The notes under the pieces are model-generated. The model saw nothing but the letters and a program-made list of their open reading frames with translations. It was not told the origin of the DNA and searched no databases. A program made the position numbers and the translations under genes. From NCBI GenBank assembly GCA_002914845.1, contig JXTC01000107.1, forward strand, positions 817,123 to 881,122: a DNA stretch of 64,000 bases. The letters are read 5' to 3'. This document shows, one piece after another, positions 10,276 to 22,185 of the stretch; position 1 is the stretch's first letter; each line of letters begins with the position of its first letter. The DNA comes from Trema orientale (lineage: Eukaryota; Streptophyta; Magnoliopsida; Rosales; Cannabaceae).

Positions 10276-11215
10276 AAGTTTTCTTGTTGGTATCTTCATG
10301 TTGCAAAGTGGAAATGGTTATATTGCAACATGAAAGACAAAAATTTCAGATTTTGTCTATTATTCAAATTCTATCATAAATAGTTTTTGACTTCTTTTAT
10401 CTCGAAAATATCATTTGGTAGAAGTATTTTTCATATTGATTTTAGATTAATTTTCACGAGGATATTATCTTAAAATACAAGAATATTGTGAAAATTTCTT
10501 TTACAATTAATTTTGTGATTTTATGATTCTTTCCTTATAAATAATTATTTGATTGAGATTCTTGAATTTAGACAGATTTGTGTGATGTATTAAGGATGGT
10601 CAATGAGCTGATACATTTGTCTTTAATTCAATATAATCATTTCTTAATTAGAAAAATCCTCAATTCATAAGTTTATGATTAAATAAATGATTTGATGTCT
10701 TTCTAATAGATTAGGTGATATATTTCAAGTGAAAAATAGAGATCTTGATGATTCTCAAATTAGCAAAGTGGTGGATTGAATCTAGAATCAAAATCTGGTC
10801 AAATACAAAAGAATCTGGCTAATGTTGTGAAGATCCGCAGATCATGTTGCAACATCAGAAGATTTTCCAGAATTTCAGCTTTTATGATCAGATTTTTGTT
10901 TCCTTTTCTAGAAAAAAAAAAGTGTAAATAAAATCATAATCAATCAGTTTTTAATTGTGATTTACATGTCCATTGACTAATGTGATTTTAATTGAAATCC
11001 ACATTTCCCTTTATAATCTGATTTCAACTCTTGTGTTAAGTGTTACTGTCAGCATTTTCACGTTGCAAACTGGAAATTGTTATGTTACAATATGAAAGCT
11101 AAACATTTCAGAATTTGTCTATTGTTCAAATTCAGCCATTATAAATAGTTTTTGACTTCTTTTATCTCGAAATTATCATTTGGTATAAATATTTTTCAGA
11201 ATAATTTTCATGACC
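10276..11215. repeat. pair of ~180-bp direct repeats, possible TRIM/LTR remnant
   Basis: 10276-10465 and 11041-11215 match in the same orientation. Shared words include 'tagtttttgacttcttttat', 'tcgaaa.tatcatttggta' and 'atttcagaatttgtctattg' (one base differs in the first copy). Each copy has a TATA-like 'ataaatag'. About 575 bases without coding potential separate them. The arrangement fits the LTRs of a small non-autonomous element, but I could not find a primer-binding site, polypurine tract or clear TG...CA ends. Confidence 0.5.
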
Positions 11216-11820
11216 TAATTTTGTGCAATTTATATATATATATGTATATATACACTAATAATAGTTCATCAACTAGATCATCAATTTTTATTTTTTTTTG
11301 AAGGAACTAATTATCAACTTATTTCATTAAATCAGTATGTACATCATAAATTTATAAAGTACTTTACAATTTTTTCTAGCGAATAATACGGCACTTATGA
11401 AACTTTTAAACCAAATTAAATTAAAATTACGAACCTTTTTTTTAAGTACAAAATTTACGAACTTAATGTATACAAAAAGAGTAATGTGGTTAATAAACTT
11501 AATAGCTAGTCAAATAATTTGAAAGGAAGGAAAAAAAAAAAACTGACATATACAGGGGAATTATATATCTATTACACATCAAAGCTGACTCTTTCCATCA
11601 ATTGCATGTCATAACATCTTATTATGAACACAATTTACATAATCACAGTTAACACATTAATTACAAATATCCATACTAATTAAAATATGCAAACACATTA
11701 CAAGAAATAAGGCAACCTTTGATAACGTAACGTGCGTATTCATAGGATATATAGTAATTATAAAAGGACGTAATCAGGTAGACACAATTATTTATACAAC
11801 AAATAAATTAACAATTATGA
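11216..11820. other. 3' flank of the epoxide hydrolase gene
   Basis: AT-rich non-coding DNA with an (AT)n run around 11232-11252. Part of it will be the 3' UTR of the gene that ends at 11821 on the minus strand. No polyadenylation site can be assigned with confidence. Confidence 0.5.
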
Positions 11821-14501
11821 TCAGAACTTGTTGAAGAAATCATATATGTGACTGTTAATCTCATCAGCCCTTTCTTCGTTGATGAAGTGACCTACTCCTT
11901 CCATTACTACCACCTCTTCCAGAAATGGGACATCTTTCTTGAATCCACCTTTGTGAATGTAGTCCTTGGTGCCCAAAGAATTGTAAGATAAGTCCATGTC
12001 CCCTACTATAAACTTAACCGGAACTTTTATTTGAGCCCCAGTCCATGGCGCTGTGAGTTCCCAGTTTCTGTTATTAAAAAATAAGATAAAAAAATAAAAA
12101 ATTAAATGATCATGATCTGTATGACTTTAACATTTACAAATTAATATATGCAAGTGATCTTTAAGAATATTTAGAAGTTGATTATTGAATTAATAATTAA
12201 TCGATAAACATAAAAGCAAATATGAACAAAAGATTGTCGGTGATTATGATCAACTAATTAAATGACAAAAAAAAAAAGCTGACACATTTGTGAAGGTGTG
12301 GTTTGGATACAAATATAAAAATGGTTAAACCTAAGTTGAACAAGCAAAAAATGTTGGGAAATATCAATCGAATCTTATTAGTTATGGAAAAATATAATAA
12401 ACTATAAGAAATACCGGTTAATGTTTCTGTAGTAGTTTATTCCACCAGTGAAGCCTTTATTCTCGAATTTGGTGGTGTAGTAGTGAAGGTCTTCCTGGGA
12501 GAACCAAGAAGGTAACTCAGGTGGGCCCGGGGCATCTTTTCCACGTGGAAACCCTCTACTTTTAGGCAACATAAGTGGACCAGGATTTCGGTACGTGAAG
12601 AACTCCCTTATAACTCTTTCATTACCAATTTCACCAAACTCGGCTTCTATTTCACCAGGTTCCTGCAGTATAATATATATCCAAACTTTAAAGGGGTTTC
12701 TTAAATTTGCTTCCAAAAAAAAAATAATAATTTCTATTAATCACATCATGATCACTCGGGTAAAAAGTTGTACGTAAAAACATGATCATGATATATCACA
12801 TGTAATATTGGCATGAAAATTGATTTTTGAAGAATATGATTCGGTTGGCAGTCTCGATCACTATTAATGATGTTAAAAAAATTAATTTTCACACATATAT
12901 ATAGCTGGGATGCGAATTAGTGATCATGATCCAAAAGTTGAGGATGAAAATCTATGGACATTGTTGGACTTGGATAAGGATAAGCTATAGCATATTTTTT
13001 CTTTTAAATTTTATTATGAAATTTACATATAAATTGATCTAATTAAGATTCCTCCCAAAAATTATAAACCAATTGAGCCATAGCTAGCTATATACTCATG
13101 TACGTTCTGATATCAAATTATTGTTTTTTATGACTAATTAATGCTCCACGAGGAAATTAATATTATTGATACAGGAATAAAATAGTAATAATAATAAAAG
13201 ATACATCAAACAATAGTGATCTGAACAAAGATGTAATATACTACAGAAATGAGAAGCCAAATTTCATAGAGAAGGGCCAGATTAATCTTCTCCCACAAAT
13301 CATACCATAATCAGAATTTTTTTTTTTAATTTCTTCCACAAATCATGGACTTAAATATTAATAACCGAATTGATTCTATTTATTTTTGGAATAGTACTGT
13401 AGTTAATATGTTTTTTTTTCCCTAGTTTACTGTAAAAAATATTAACCTATTATTTATCCTTATTTATATATAAGGTGAACATCAGTAAAAGATTAGTGGT
13501 AGTACCTTACACAATATTTCACAATATTCTCCATACTAACATGGTGTCAGTCTGTCAGAGCTGTAAAGCTCCTCCGACCAATTTTTTTTGTTTTTCATTT
13601 TTAATGTTCTATACCATATTGTCACAATTAATGCGCACCGAATTAATCTCTGAAACTTCTCCCATTGTCAATTTGTCACCATTGCTACCCAATCCTCTTA
13701 CCCTCATCACCACTAATGTTGCTGCTCAGCATCCTCTCATTAAAATTAACCTCCCTTAATTAATTAATATTTATCCTACTTAATTAACCCTTAATTCCCT
13801 TAAGCATATAGATCCCTTCAGAAATCAAGATCAATCGATATACACTGATGGAGAAACATATTTGAACCAAGATTTAACTCAAATATTTTTCTTTTATTTT
13901 GTTTTTGAAAGCAAGAAAAATAATGGTAAAAACTTTCTCAAACAAAAATATGGACTCTTCGCTTTAAACCATAAGTACATATATACATCAGACATGTGTA
14001 TATATATACAAGGTAAAAGAATATCAGAACCTGAAATCTGCAGACGTAGTAGTCATCACCATAGACGGCTCTCAAGGTCTCGTAGGGCTTCCTCTTAGGG
14101 TTCCTGGGGTTGAAAGCCACGCTTAGGTTAACCAAAGCCTTGACACGATCGGGTCGAAAGAGGCAAAGGTACCAAGCGATGAGGGCACCCCAGTCATGTC
14201 CCACCACGAACACCTTCTCCTCATCACCTGCTATGGCGTCCAGCAGCGCTATCAGATCCCCCACAACGTCGAAGCACGTGTAGCTCGCCACTGAATCAGG
14301 CGCGTCGGTGTCGCCGTAGCCGCGGAGGTCCGGCGCCACGGCTCGGTAGCCGAGCGAAGCCAGAGCCACGATCTGGTGTCGCCACGTGTACCAGAGCTCC
14401 GGGAAGCCGTGCACGAATAGGATCACCGGGCCCTGACCCTTTTCTGCCACGTGCATGTTTATGCCATTCACTTCCACAACTCTATGCTCTATGCCCTCCA
14501 T
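11821..14501 (-). CDS. soluble epoxide hydrolase (alpha/beta hydrolase)
   Basis: Three exons, 14501-14031, 12662-12415 and 12067-11821, join in frame to 321 residues, the normal size of plant soluble epoxide hydrolases. The enzyme adds water to epoxides such as epoxy fatty acids in the cytosol to give diols used in cutin and defence chemistry. Visible active-site parts are the oxyanion motif HGFPE (31-35), nucleophile Asp103 in GHDWGA, lid tyrosines Tyr152 and Tyr235 (NYYRN), acid Asp265 in GDMDLSYN, and base His300 in GVGHFIN. All catalytic positions are intact, so I expect activity. The first exon is GC-richer than its surroundings. A partial copy of exon 3 with intron 2 lies 5 kb downstream at 6826-7395. 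The start ATG at 14501 follows directly on a GA repeat, with a TATA box 34 bases further upstream. Confidence 0.96.
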
Positions 14502-14523
14502 CTCTCTCTCTCTCTCTCTCTCT
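14502..14523. repeat. CT/GA microsatellite abutting the start codon
   Basis: An uninterrupted CT run (GA on the coding strand) ends right at the ATG of the epoxide hydrolase. Such tracts are common in plant core promoters and 5' UTRs. Confidence 0.85.
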
Positions 14524-14534
14524 AATATGCTTTG

Positions 14535-14542
14535 CTTTTATA
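14535..14542 (-). promoter_or_regulatory. TATA box of the epoxide hydrolase gene
   Basis: TATAAAAG on the minus strand, 34-41 bases upstream of the ATG. With usual TATA spacing, transcription would start inside the GA/CT repeat (14502-14523) and give an unusually short leader. Confidence 0.6.
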
Positions 14543-14549
14543 GCAAGTA

Positions 14550-17500
14550 CCTGATACTTAAGGTTTCCTATAAATGTACATATATATACTGAGTTCGTGA
14601 CATGAAAGAAAATCAGAAAGTTAATGTTCCTGAGAGGCAAGAACATATTATTATGTTCTAATTAGTTGTAGCTTTGGGGGGAAAAAAATGCTACAAGTGA
14701 TTTAAATTGATCTCACAATATTCCCAATAATTATTGTATAATTAATATGCATAAACGAGTCTCTGCAAAGTATATTCGTTTTTTAACTGATCACAGTCCC
14801 AATAATTCATATATAATTAACATGCGTAAACGAGTCTACAAAGTATATTGGTTTGTTGGTTCAAAAAAAAAAAAAGTATATTGGTTTGAGAGAGAGAGAA
14901 AGAGAGAGAGCTAATTGAGTGTAATGCTGTATATTTTGACAAATTATGTAGAAAAAATTTTTAGTTGATGTGGCACTTTATTATATTATTTGCTAACCTA
15001 AAAGATAGGTTATTTAATTTGTTTCTTTATTTAGCATTTTCCGTCAAAAATAAATTAATTAGAAGAGAAAATTAAACTATAGAACTACCGACTACATATA
15101 CGTATACACGTTCGATATATCTATTATTTAAAAAGGTAATGATGGGAAACGTGAAGTACGTACGTGGTCGTATTACATTAATACAAGTATACAAATGCTG
15201 AAAAAGCCAAGAGAGTACTATACAATATATGCTGCAATTCCAAGTTGTAAAGTACTATTTTTGTCTTTTTTATTAATGATCATCAAATTATCTACAACGT
15301 GTTGCACGTAAAGGTCATCTAATAATAGAGTAGAGCATATATCTTTTTCTTTAATGAAAAGCTGATAGAATAGTTTTTTTCTTGATCAAGTTCTGTGTTG
15401 GAAGAAAAGTCAGGACCCGCGAGAGTCTAATCTCGTGCGACTTTGTGCAGCATCCGAGAAATCACGTCTCATATTTTCAAAAAAAATGGTTAAACAAAAA
15501 ATTAATTCTTGATCAAATTACTGTCTTAAAAAATGTTGTGTTCCCATTTTATTATGATATTTAATAATTAGTCAGAGTAATAATTTAGAATGGTTATAAG
15601 CTAGCTTGACAAACTAAGAAGTAACATGCAAATGAAGTATGAACACAGCCGCAACAACGTACTTATACATTCACATTTCACATTTAACACAAGCTAGCAT
15701 GTAACAATATCATAGCTAAGGGAATCTTTTTCCAAGAGTTTAAATTTAATAACGAGGCTATGAATTACGTATACTAGTAGTCTAGTACTGTCTCGTAACA
15801 TATTGCTCCTCAATTACTAATTCTGAAAGAGAAATGTCTGACTTGATATGCATAATACTATATATATTGGAGTGTCAGATGGACTTGATTAAAACATAAG
15901 ACCTAAAAAAAGAGCTAAATATTATTAGCGGCTGGTTTTCAAGTCGGTAATTGTTATTTATGGTTTAACTATAGGGCCAAGTTACTAATTAAATCGGACA
16001 GTAATAATGAGATAGGAAATAAGATCATATGTAGTTCTTTTCCAACCAATTATGTGTTTCAATCATTTATTGCATAAAACTAAATCTGTTTGGTTGAAAC
16101 TAATAAATGAGATGTGTTTTCTGAATTTTGACACAGTAATATCATAATGCAAAATTATCTGCAACATAAAGTGTGTTCCCCAAAAGAGCAGTAATTATAG
16201 GAAAATACTGAAGAATAGCTCTTAAATGCACACACTATTAATTAGTGTGGACTCCAGGCCATTAAATGTAGATACATGCATGTACTGCGCACCACAGATT
16301 CCTCTTATAAACAAGGGCACAATCTTTCTATTATTAAAGTGGGTAAACCGTAAATTTATTCAAATGCTTCTGTGATGGAGAAAACTCGGGACCCAAGAGT
16401 GGTCTCTGGCCCACAAGATTGTCGCCATACGGCGTTAGAGATCATATATGGTACTCTTCAGGATTAGAAATGACGTACGTCTTTAGAGATCATATATAGT
16501 CTTCAAGATTCATTACTAACTAGTCGTTATACCGCGTTTTTCGCGAGTTGTATTAATATTGCATACATTAAACTTAATGTATAATTACGTTCAATGTATT
16601 TAAACATTAAAAAATATATTTATCTCTATATTTATTTTGATGAGACGAATGTAGCACAACCATTTATTCGATGAATTAAATTTATTATAAACTATCATTA
16701 ATATTAAATTAAATACAATATTATATAATACATGNNNNNNNNNNNNNNNNNNNNNNNNNNNNNNNNNNNNNAATCATATCATGAAAAAATTAGGATTTTT
16801 CTAAAAATTTTAAAATAAAATAGTGATCAAAAAAGCTATCAGAGTTTTGAGCTTCAGGCTTAATATATATATATAGATATATAGATATAGATGTTTCCGT
16901 AGTAGTTGCTTAGACATTAGAATGGTCAGTTAATTTTAAGACAAGTACTGTACTAAGAATACATCAAGTGAGTAATATTGCAACTATAGTTAACTTTGGA
17001 TATAGGTAAAAAATATGCATAAAGCTAGCAAAAGTTTTCTCATAAGAAACTTCCCAGTAAACAATTTTAAAAAATCATGCATATATATACACAATTTCTT
17101 TTTTGAAAAAAAAATAAATCCCTCAAGAAACTTATAAATAAGTCTCCAATTAAAATATTATAATTCTCACAATATAACCAATTAACGAGTACACAATAGT
17201 TTAGATTTTTATCTTTTGGGGAAAAAAAAAAAAGTGTTGATTTTTTTTTTGATAAAGTGAAAGGGCCAAAATAATCTCAACTTTTGATGGGCCACTATCA
17301 CCTCAAGGCTCCAATTTAGCCCAATTCATGGTTTTTTTTTTTTAAGATTATTTAAAAAAGGATAATATCATTTTTATTCTTTGTATTTTCACATTTTGTT
17401 CAAATTATATGGTTATTATCAATATTAACATTAATCTGTTACAAATTTATACCTTGACACGAATAGTTAATTTAACAAGATGCCCTTTAAAAAATTGAAA

Positions 17501-20257
17501 ATAAACTATATAAAAAATGATTCGAGAATAAATTTATTAAATTATCTTGATAATAATTCAATCAAAATGAAAGTAGGATAGAAGAATTTTAAGTTCTCAC
17601 GCTTGAACTACAATTTGTTTTTAATATAGTCATATTGATTTTTCATCATATGAAGTCATGAGAAAATTTTGATGGATCCATATTCTTTTGAGAGAAACTT
17701 ACGGAAGCTAGTTTGGATAAGTCATACTTAAATGCGCCGTAAACTTTTCCTCCTTTCACTTTTGAAAAGATTACTTTTGTCCCTGTTCTTAAGTTGCTTC
17801 TTAAATTTGTTGGTTGAGTCTGGCGACTAGCTTCTCTGCTCAGTTACACAAGCAACTATGGAATAAGACTACAATTTTTGCAATTTATTTGAAGAAACAG
17901 TAATGAATAATATATATATATATATATATAGTTCAGTGTGTATGGGAACTATAAATGGATATATATTTGGTTTCCGTACAAGTCCAACAAGTGATTTATC
18001 GCTTGTATTCTTGGCAATATTCTGCTCCTATAATGCAAACTCTGTTTAATGATAATAGTGATGATGACAAAAGACAACAATGAGATTGATTTTTAGCTTT
18101 AACCCTTTTTTTTACCTTAATCGGTTCATCATGTTCAATTTGTATACCAACCTCACTTCCTATAACAAAATTTTGTTTATACACTCTCATCTTCAACTTT
18201 ACAATGTACACAGTGAAACTTCCTTTAAAAAAAATAAAATAAAAAGAATCACGACTATTGATAGAAATCAGTGTAATTAGTGTGTTTAAATCAAGACAGA
18301 TTTTCCTTTCAAAAAAAAAAAAAAAATCAAGACAGATTTTAAAGTAAATTAAACTATACTTGATGGGAATGGATGCATTTGTGCTCATCGGACAAATCAT
18401 CTTTCCTTGGATTATATAAGAGTCATACATGTTAAAAAATAACGAGTAATAAGATGAAAATTTAATACTTGAAATCTATTTTTCGGGGAGAGTTTTTTTT
18501 TTCCCCGCTATTTTGCTTAAAACCAATCCCCTTTGGCTAAATAGATAGCAAAATAAGTCTACTAGGTTATTTAATGAGTATTCCATAGTACTTGGCTAAC
18601 ATTAATTAGTGGCTGGTGGTAATAACTAATAAGTGTTGTTTTCCTCATTTAATTGGTGGTTGGAGATCCCTGAACGCATCTATACGACATAGATTTGAAA
18701 TTTGTCTTTCTACAAACCACTTCAAGTAGGGGACCTCAGCCGTCTTACAAGCCCACCCCCCATTACTCTCCCAAAAAAAAACCAAGTGTCCAAAAACTTG
18801 AGACTTGACCATCTGGGGGGCAGCTAAAAAGTTCCATTGTCCTTCCCCAATGTGGATCATGAGATCTTGTCCTAGAGATTTGCCATTACTTCCAACATAT
18901 CAATTTGACCACACAATCATCATATCCTTCTCAATAAGATCATCATTTATTGGTTTCACAAACCGATTGAGTATAACACACCCTTGTAGTAATCACAAGC
19001 TAATTATTATAATCAAAACCACAGACAATAATTACAATAATTGAGGGGTAACTTAAATTTGGACAAGTTTCAACAGTGAGAACCCAATAAAGGACAAAGG
19101 AAAATAATATTGGGATTGGTTCACACATGAGATGAGAATAGTTTCTTTTCCTGACAAGGTAGAGAGTACACAGTGACTAATTTGAAAACTGAAAGAGACT
19201 AGGCCTAGCTCGAAAACAGTGAACGTTTCCTAGAATCAAATCCGAAACTGACACAAGCACGTTATGTTATGTCGTTTAAGAAAACGACACGATCAGGCAG
19301 ATTCAAAAAGAAAAGGTAAACGTCGAATTAGTGAATAGGCAAGGAGCGTCTCTTAAATACTACACACAGCCCTGCACATGATCCCGCCGCTCGTTGTTTT
19401 GGAGTCTTGTGCTGTGATCCGCTTTGTTCTCTTTTCATGTCGTTTTCAAGATTGATGTCGTTTTGAGGGCTTAATGACATTTTTAATGCCATATTGGCAT
19501 ACTTTAAACATACGAGTAGATTGAAAAATTGGTCCTCAAACGGTTGGAGTAAAGGGGTCCATCTCTAACGGGCCTCTAAGTCTAAACTTAAGCTCCCATC
19601 TAGACCTACGTCCTACACTTGATTTGAAAACAGGACACGTGGCGAGAAACTACAGAGATGAATGAGCATTGAGATTTGAGATTTGAAGACGAGCGCTGAA
19701 TCCAAGGCAACAACCCAATAAACTAACTACTGGAAAGACAACAGGGATCACATGAGATCCCCTCAAGGATTTTAATGATCTTTCTCAACTACTAAGTGGC
19801 AAGTACTAAGTACTACTAGCCGACATAAAGCAATAAAATAAAAATTTAGAGTAACATACAAAAATTTGATTTATTTTTCCTGGTTTTTGCTTTTCTTTTT
19901 TGAATGAAGAAATGGGCATTCGTAAAAAAAAAAAAAAAAGAAAAACATGAGGGAAAGGGGACGTAGTCAAACCACAAGTTCATTAGTTGCACAAACCGAA
20001 AAAAAAAGCGAGCAACATTACAAAGGGAAAGGGGGAGGATCAAGTTTTATCCTCCACTCCAAAAGGATCAAAATGCTTTTAGTGCATTTAGCCAAAAAGC
20101 ACCAAAAAAAAGAGAGGCAAGCCCAAAGATGATAATGGTAAAAATGCAAAACCCCAGAAGAAAACAAGTCAAACCCATTAACATAAACTTGGAAAAGATT
20201 AGAGCTTTGCAATAATAAGTGGCTCTAAAACCAATCTAATAGGTTTAAAAAAAGAAC
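14550..20257. other. 5.7-kb gene-poor region with an assembly gap
   Basis: No supported gene. The few open frames of 60-144 codons here (for example 17996-18430 and 18645-18860, both minus) are low-complexity or have no family likeness. An assembly gap of 37 Ns lies at 16735-16771. A (TA)n tract occurs near 17910-17931. Between 19270 and 19463 the octamer TGTCGTTT or its complement occurs four times. The last few hundred bases before 20258 will include the 3' UTR of the next gene. Confidence 0.55.
16735..16771. other. assembly gap (37 N)
   Basis: A run of unknown bases in otherwise AT-rich non-coding sequence. No gene call depends on it. Confidence 1.
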
Positions 20258-20909
20258 CTACGTGACCAAATAAATAGGCATAGCGGAGGTAGAGACTTTC
20301 TGTTGCTGCTCCATATTAAGATGCCTGAGGCTGAGATATGGGATATCAAGCTCATCCTTGTTCGGAGGAGTCAAAGTTCCGGCGAGAGGTCCCGACGTGG
20401 GCCGGCTGGTGGTCCGGTACGGAGTGGTGGACCCACTTCTGCTCTCGGTGACGTAAACTGGGCCTGAAATGGAGGCCCTAAAGGCCCGAGCCCTGGCCTG
20501 GTGGACATCCTCAAAACCATGATGAGCAGTACTATGGCCATGGGGGGTGTAAGCCCACTTCCATTTGAAGAAAAACAGAGCACTTCTCCACCACCTCTTC
20601 TTCTTTCCCTTCTGGGTCTTTTTGATATCGTCCTTGGAGATAGGCTTCTGGAGCTTGAAGTGTATGGAGTCTATGGATCTTATCGTTTCTCGCTTGTGCT
20701 TCCTTGCTTCTTCCAAGACCTGGTTTTGATGATGATGATGAAAAGAGAGAGAGAATGTAATGAAATGGATCAGGTAAAAGCAGAGGAGAAAAACAGAGCT
20801 TTGAGTAGTAGAAGAAGAAGAAAAGAACCTGAAAGTAGTCGATTTGAGGGTCAAAGCCATAGTCGCTGAAGTGTTGAGGCATTGGAAAAATGGGGGACTT
20901 GTTTGACAT
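20258..20909 (-). CDS. conserved plant protein of unknown function
   Basis: Two exons, 20909-20829 and 20719-20258, join in frame (phase 0, GT-AG) to 180 residues. I recognise the pattern from uncharacterised plant proteins but know no function. Features, from the N-terminus, are PQHFSDYGFDPQIDYFQ at the exon junction, a basic stretch KKTQKGKKKRWWRSALFFFK that could bind membranes or nucleic acid or act as a nuclear signal, a Ser/Thr/Pro part with YVTESRSGSTTPYRTTSRPT, then GPLAGTLTPPNKDELDIPYL and the C-terminal NMEQQQKVSTSAMPIYLVT. No signal peptide or membrane helix is evident. The first Met is taken at 20909; an internal Met at 20882 also fits. The 5' region on the minus strand is CT-rich up to about 21080. 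An unspliced read-through frame of 200 codons spans the intron but is not the product. Confidence 0.8.
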
Positions 20910-21456
20910 GGTTGAAGAAAAACCCTCTAATCAGTTTTCTCTCTTATCTTTCTCTGTGTTTTCTTCTTTCTTTTTGGTTACGTTTTTTTTTTTTTCTTTT
21001 AGTTATTTCGGTTCGTTTAAGAGGAAGGGGAAAGTAGAGAAGAGAGAGAGAGAGACAGAGAAAGAGAGAGGGGTTTGGGGGCTCAAGGTCAAGGTCAAGG
21101 TGGGAATGGCCGTTGAGGGGGGTAAACCCTAGTAAATGCTATTCTTTGCTATCTTTTTAGACTTCCAATGGTATACTCCCCTGTTTAACCGCGTCTCCAT
21201 TTATTATTATTTACTATTTTGATAACACTAGATCACGCACACAAGCATGAAGTTATAATGAAGACAGTGGCTAATATAATAATATTATAAAAACAAGAGG
21301 AAGACACCGAAGAAAAAAATTCTTTTTAGAGGATTAGTTTTTTTTTTTTTTTTAACGATAGAGGATTAGTTTTTGTAAGAGGTAATTCTCCATGTTAACC
21401 TAGGTGTGGTTCAAGAGAATGCTAATATAGAGTTATGATTTGGTCCAACACGTCTA
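20910..21456. other. 5' flank of the unknown-function gene
   Basis: Contains a polypyrimidine leader on the minus strand (GA repeats at about 21040-21070 on the plus strand) and a direct repeat of 'agaggattagttttt' (21330 and 21361). No gene is supported. Confidence 0.5.
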
Positions 21457-22185
21457 GGCCGAGTTTGGTAGGCCTTTTGTTAAAGTTAAAATCATTTTTT
21501 GAAGAATTTTGTAGTGAAAATGTGTTTGGTAAAGGATGAAAAACCAGATTATTGAATAATTTTGTCTAAAGCCATAACCATAATCTTAAGTTAGTAGAAC
21601 TCAACTTCTCGTCTCAGATTAAACAGGAATCCACTACCTCCTTTAATGAATATTATGTATAGACAAAATAACCTCACTTAAATTTCAAAATACAAATTAA
21701 ACCGACATATATTAAACATATCATATATCTTATAGATAAGTTATATAAATAATTATAAAAAAAAAACATAAGCAATTACTTGTTATTTTCGACATTCTTT
21801 ATGTTATTCTCAAAAATTTATTTATGAAACTTATGTTAAATGATAAGTAATAAATTTAGTTAAACTATTTTTATATAAACAAATATTTTGTAAAAATATT
21901 TATATGCTTAATGTATATTAAAAAAAAAGGTCTATTGACATATTTATTTAATTGGCTCTTTGCAAAATATGCATAATTGTACAATATGTCTATTTTAGTA
22001 ATTCTATATTTCTACAGCAGTTCAGTGATACAGTTTACTAAACACTCTAATATAGCTTTTCTCAGTCATAACATTTTTTAATTACAGTTTACCAAATACT
22101 CAGCTGCTTTACAATACAGTAGATTTTCTCCTCAGTACAGCTAAAGGTGTTTCTTTTAGAAGTTACAACTCTACCAAACTGGTCC
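21457..22185. mobile_element. 729-bp non-autonomous TIR element
   Basis: The left end GGCCGAGTTTGGTAGGCCTT and the right end, read inward as GGACCAGTTTGGTAGAGTTG, are inverted copies. CTA flanks both ends as a 3-bp target duplication. The ends and TSD length fit PIF/Harbinger (Tourist-like) elements. There is no transposase frame inside. Confidence 0.6.

Noticed and set aside
17996..18430. 144-codon minus-strand frame
   Set aside because: Low-complexity Phe/Lys/Ile content from A/T runs and no homology by eye.
18645..18860. 71-codon minus-strand frame with Trp-rich protein sequence
   Set aside because: No family likeness and no splice partners upstream or downstream; possible transposon scrap but not demonstrable.
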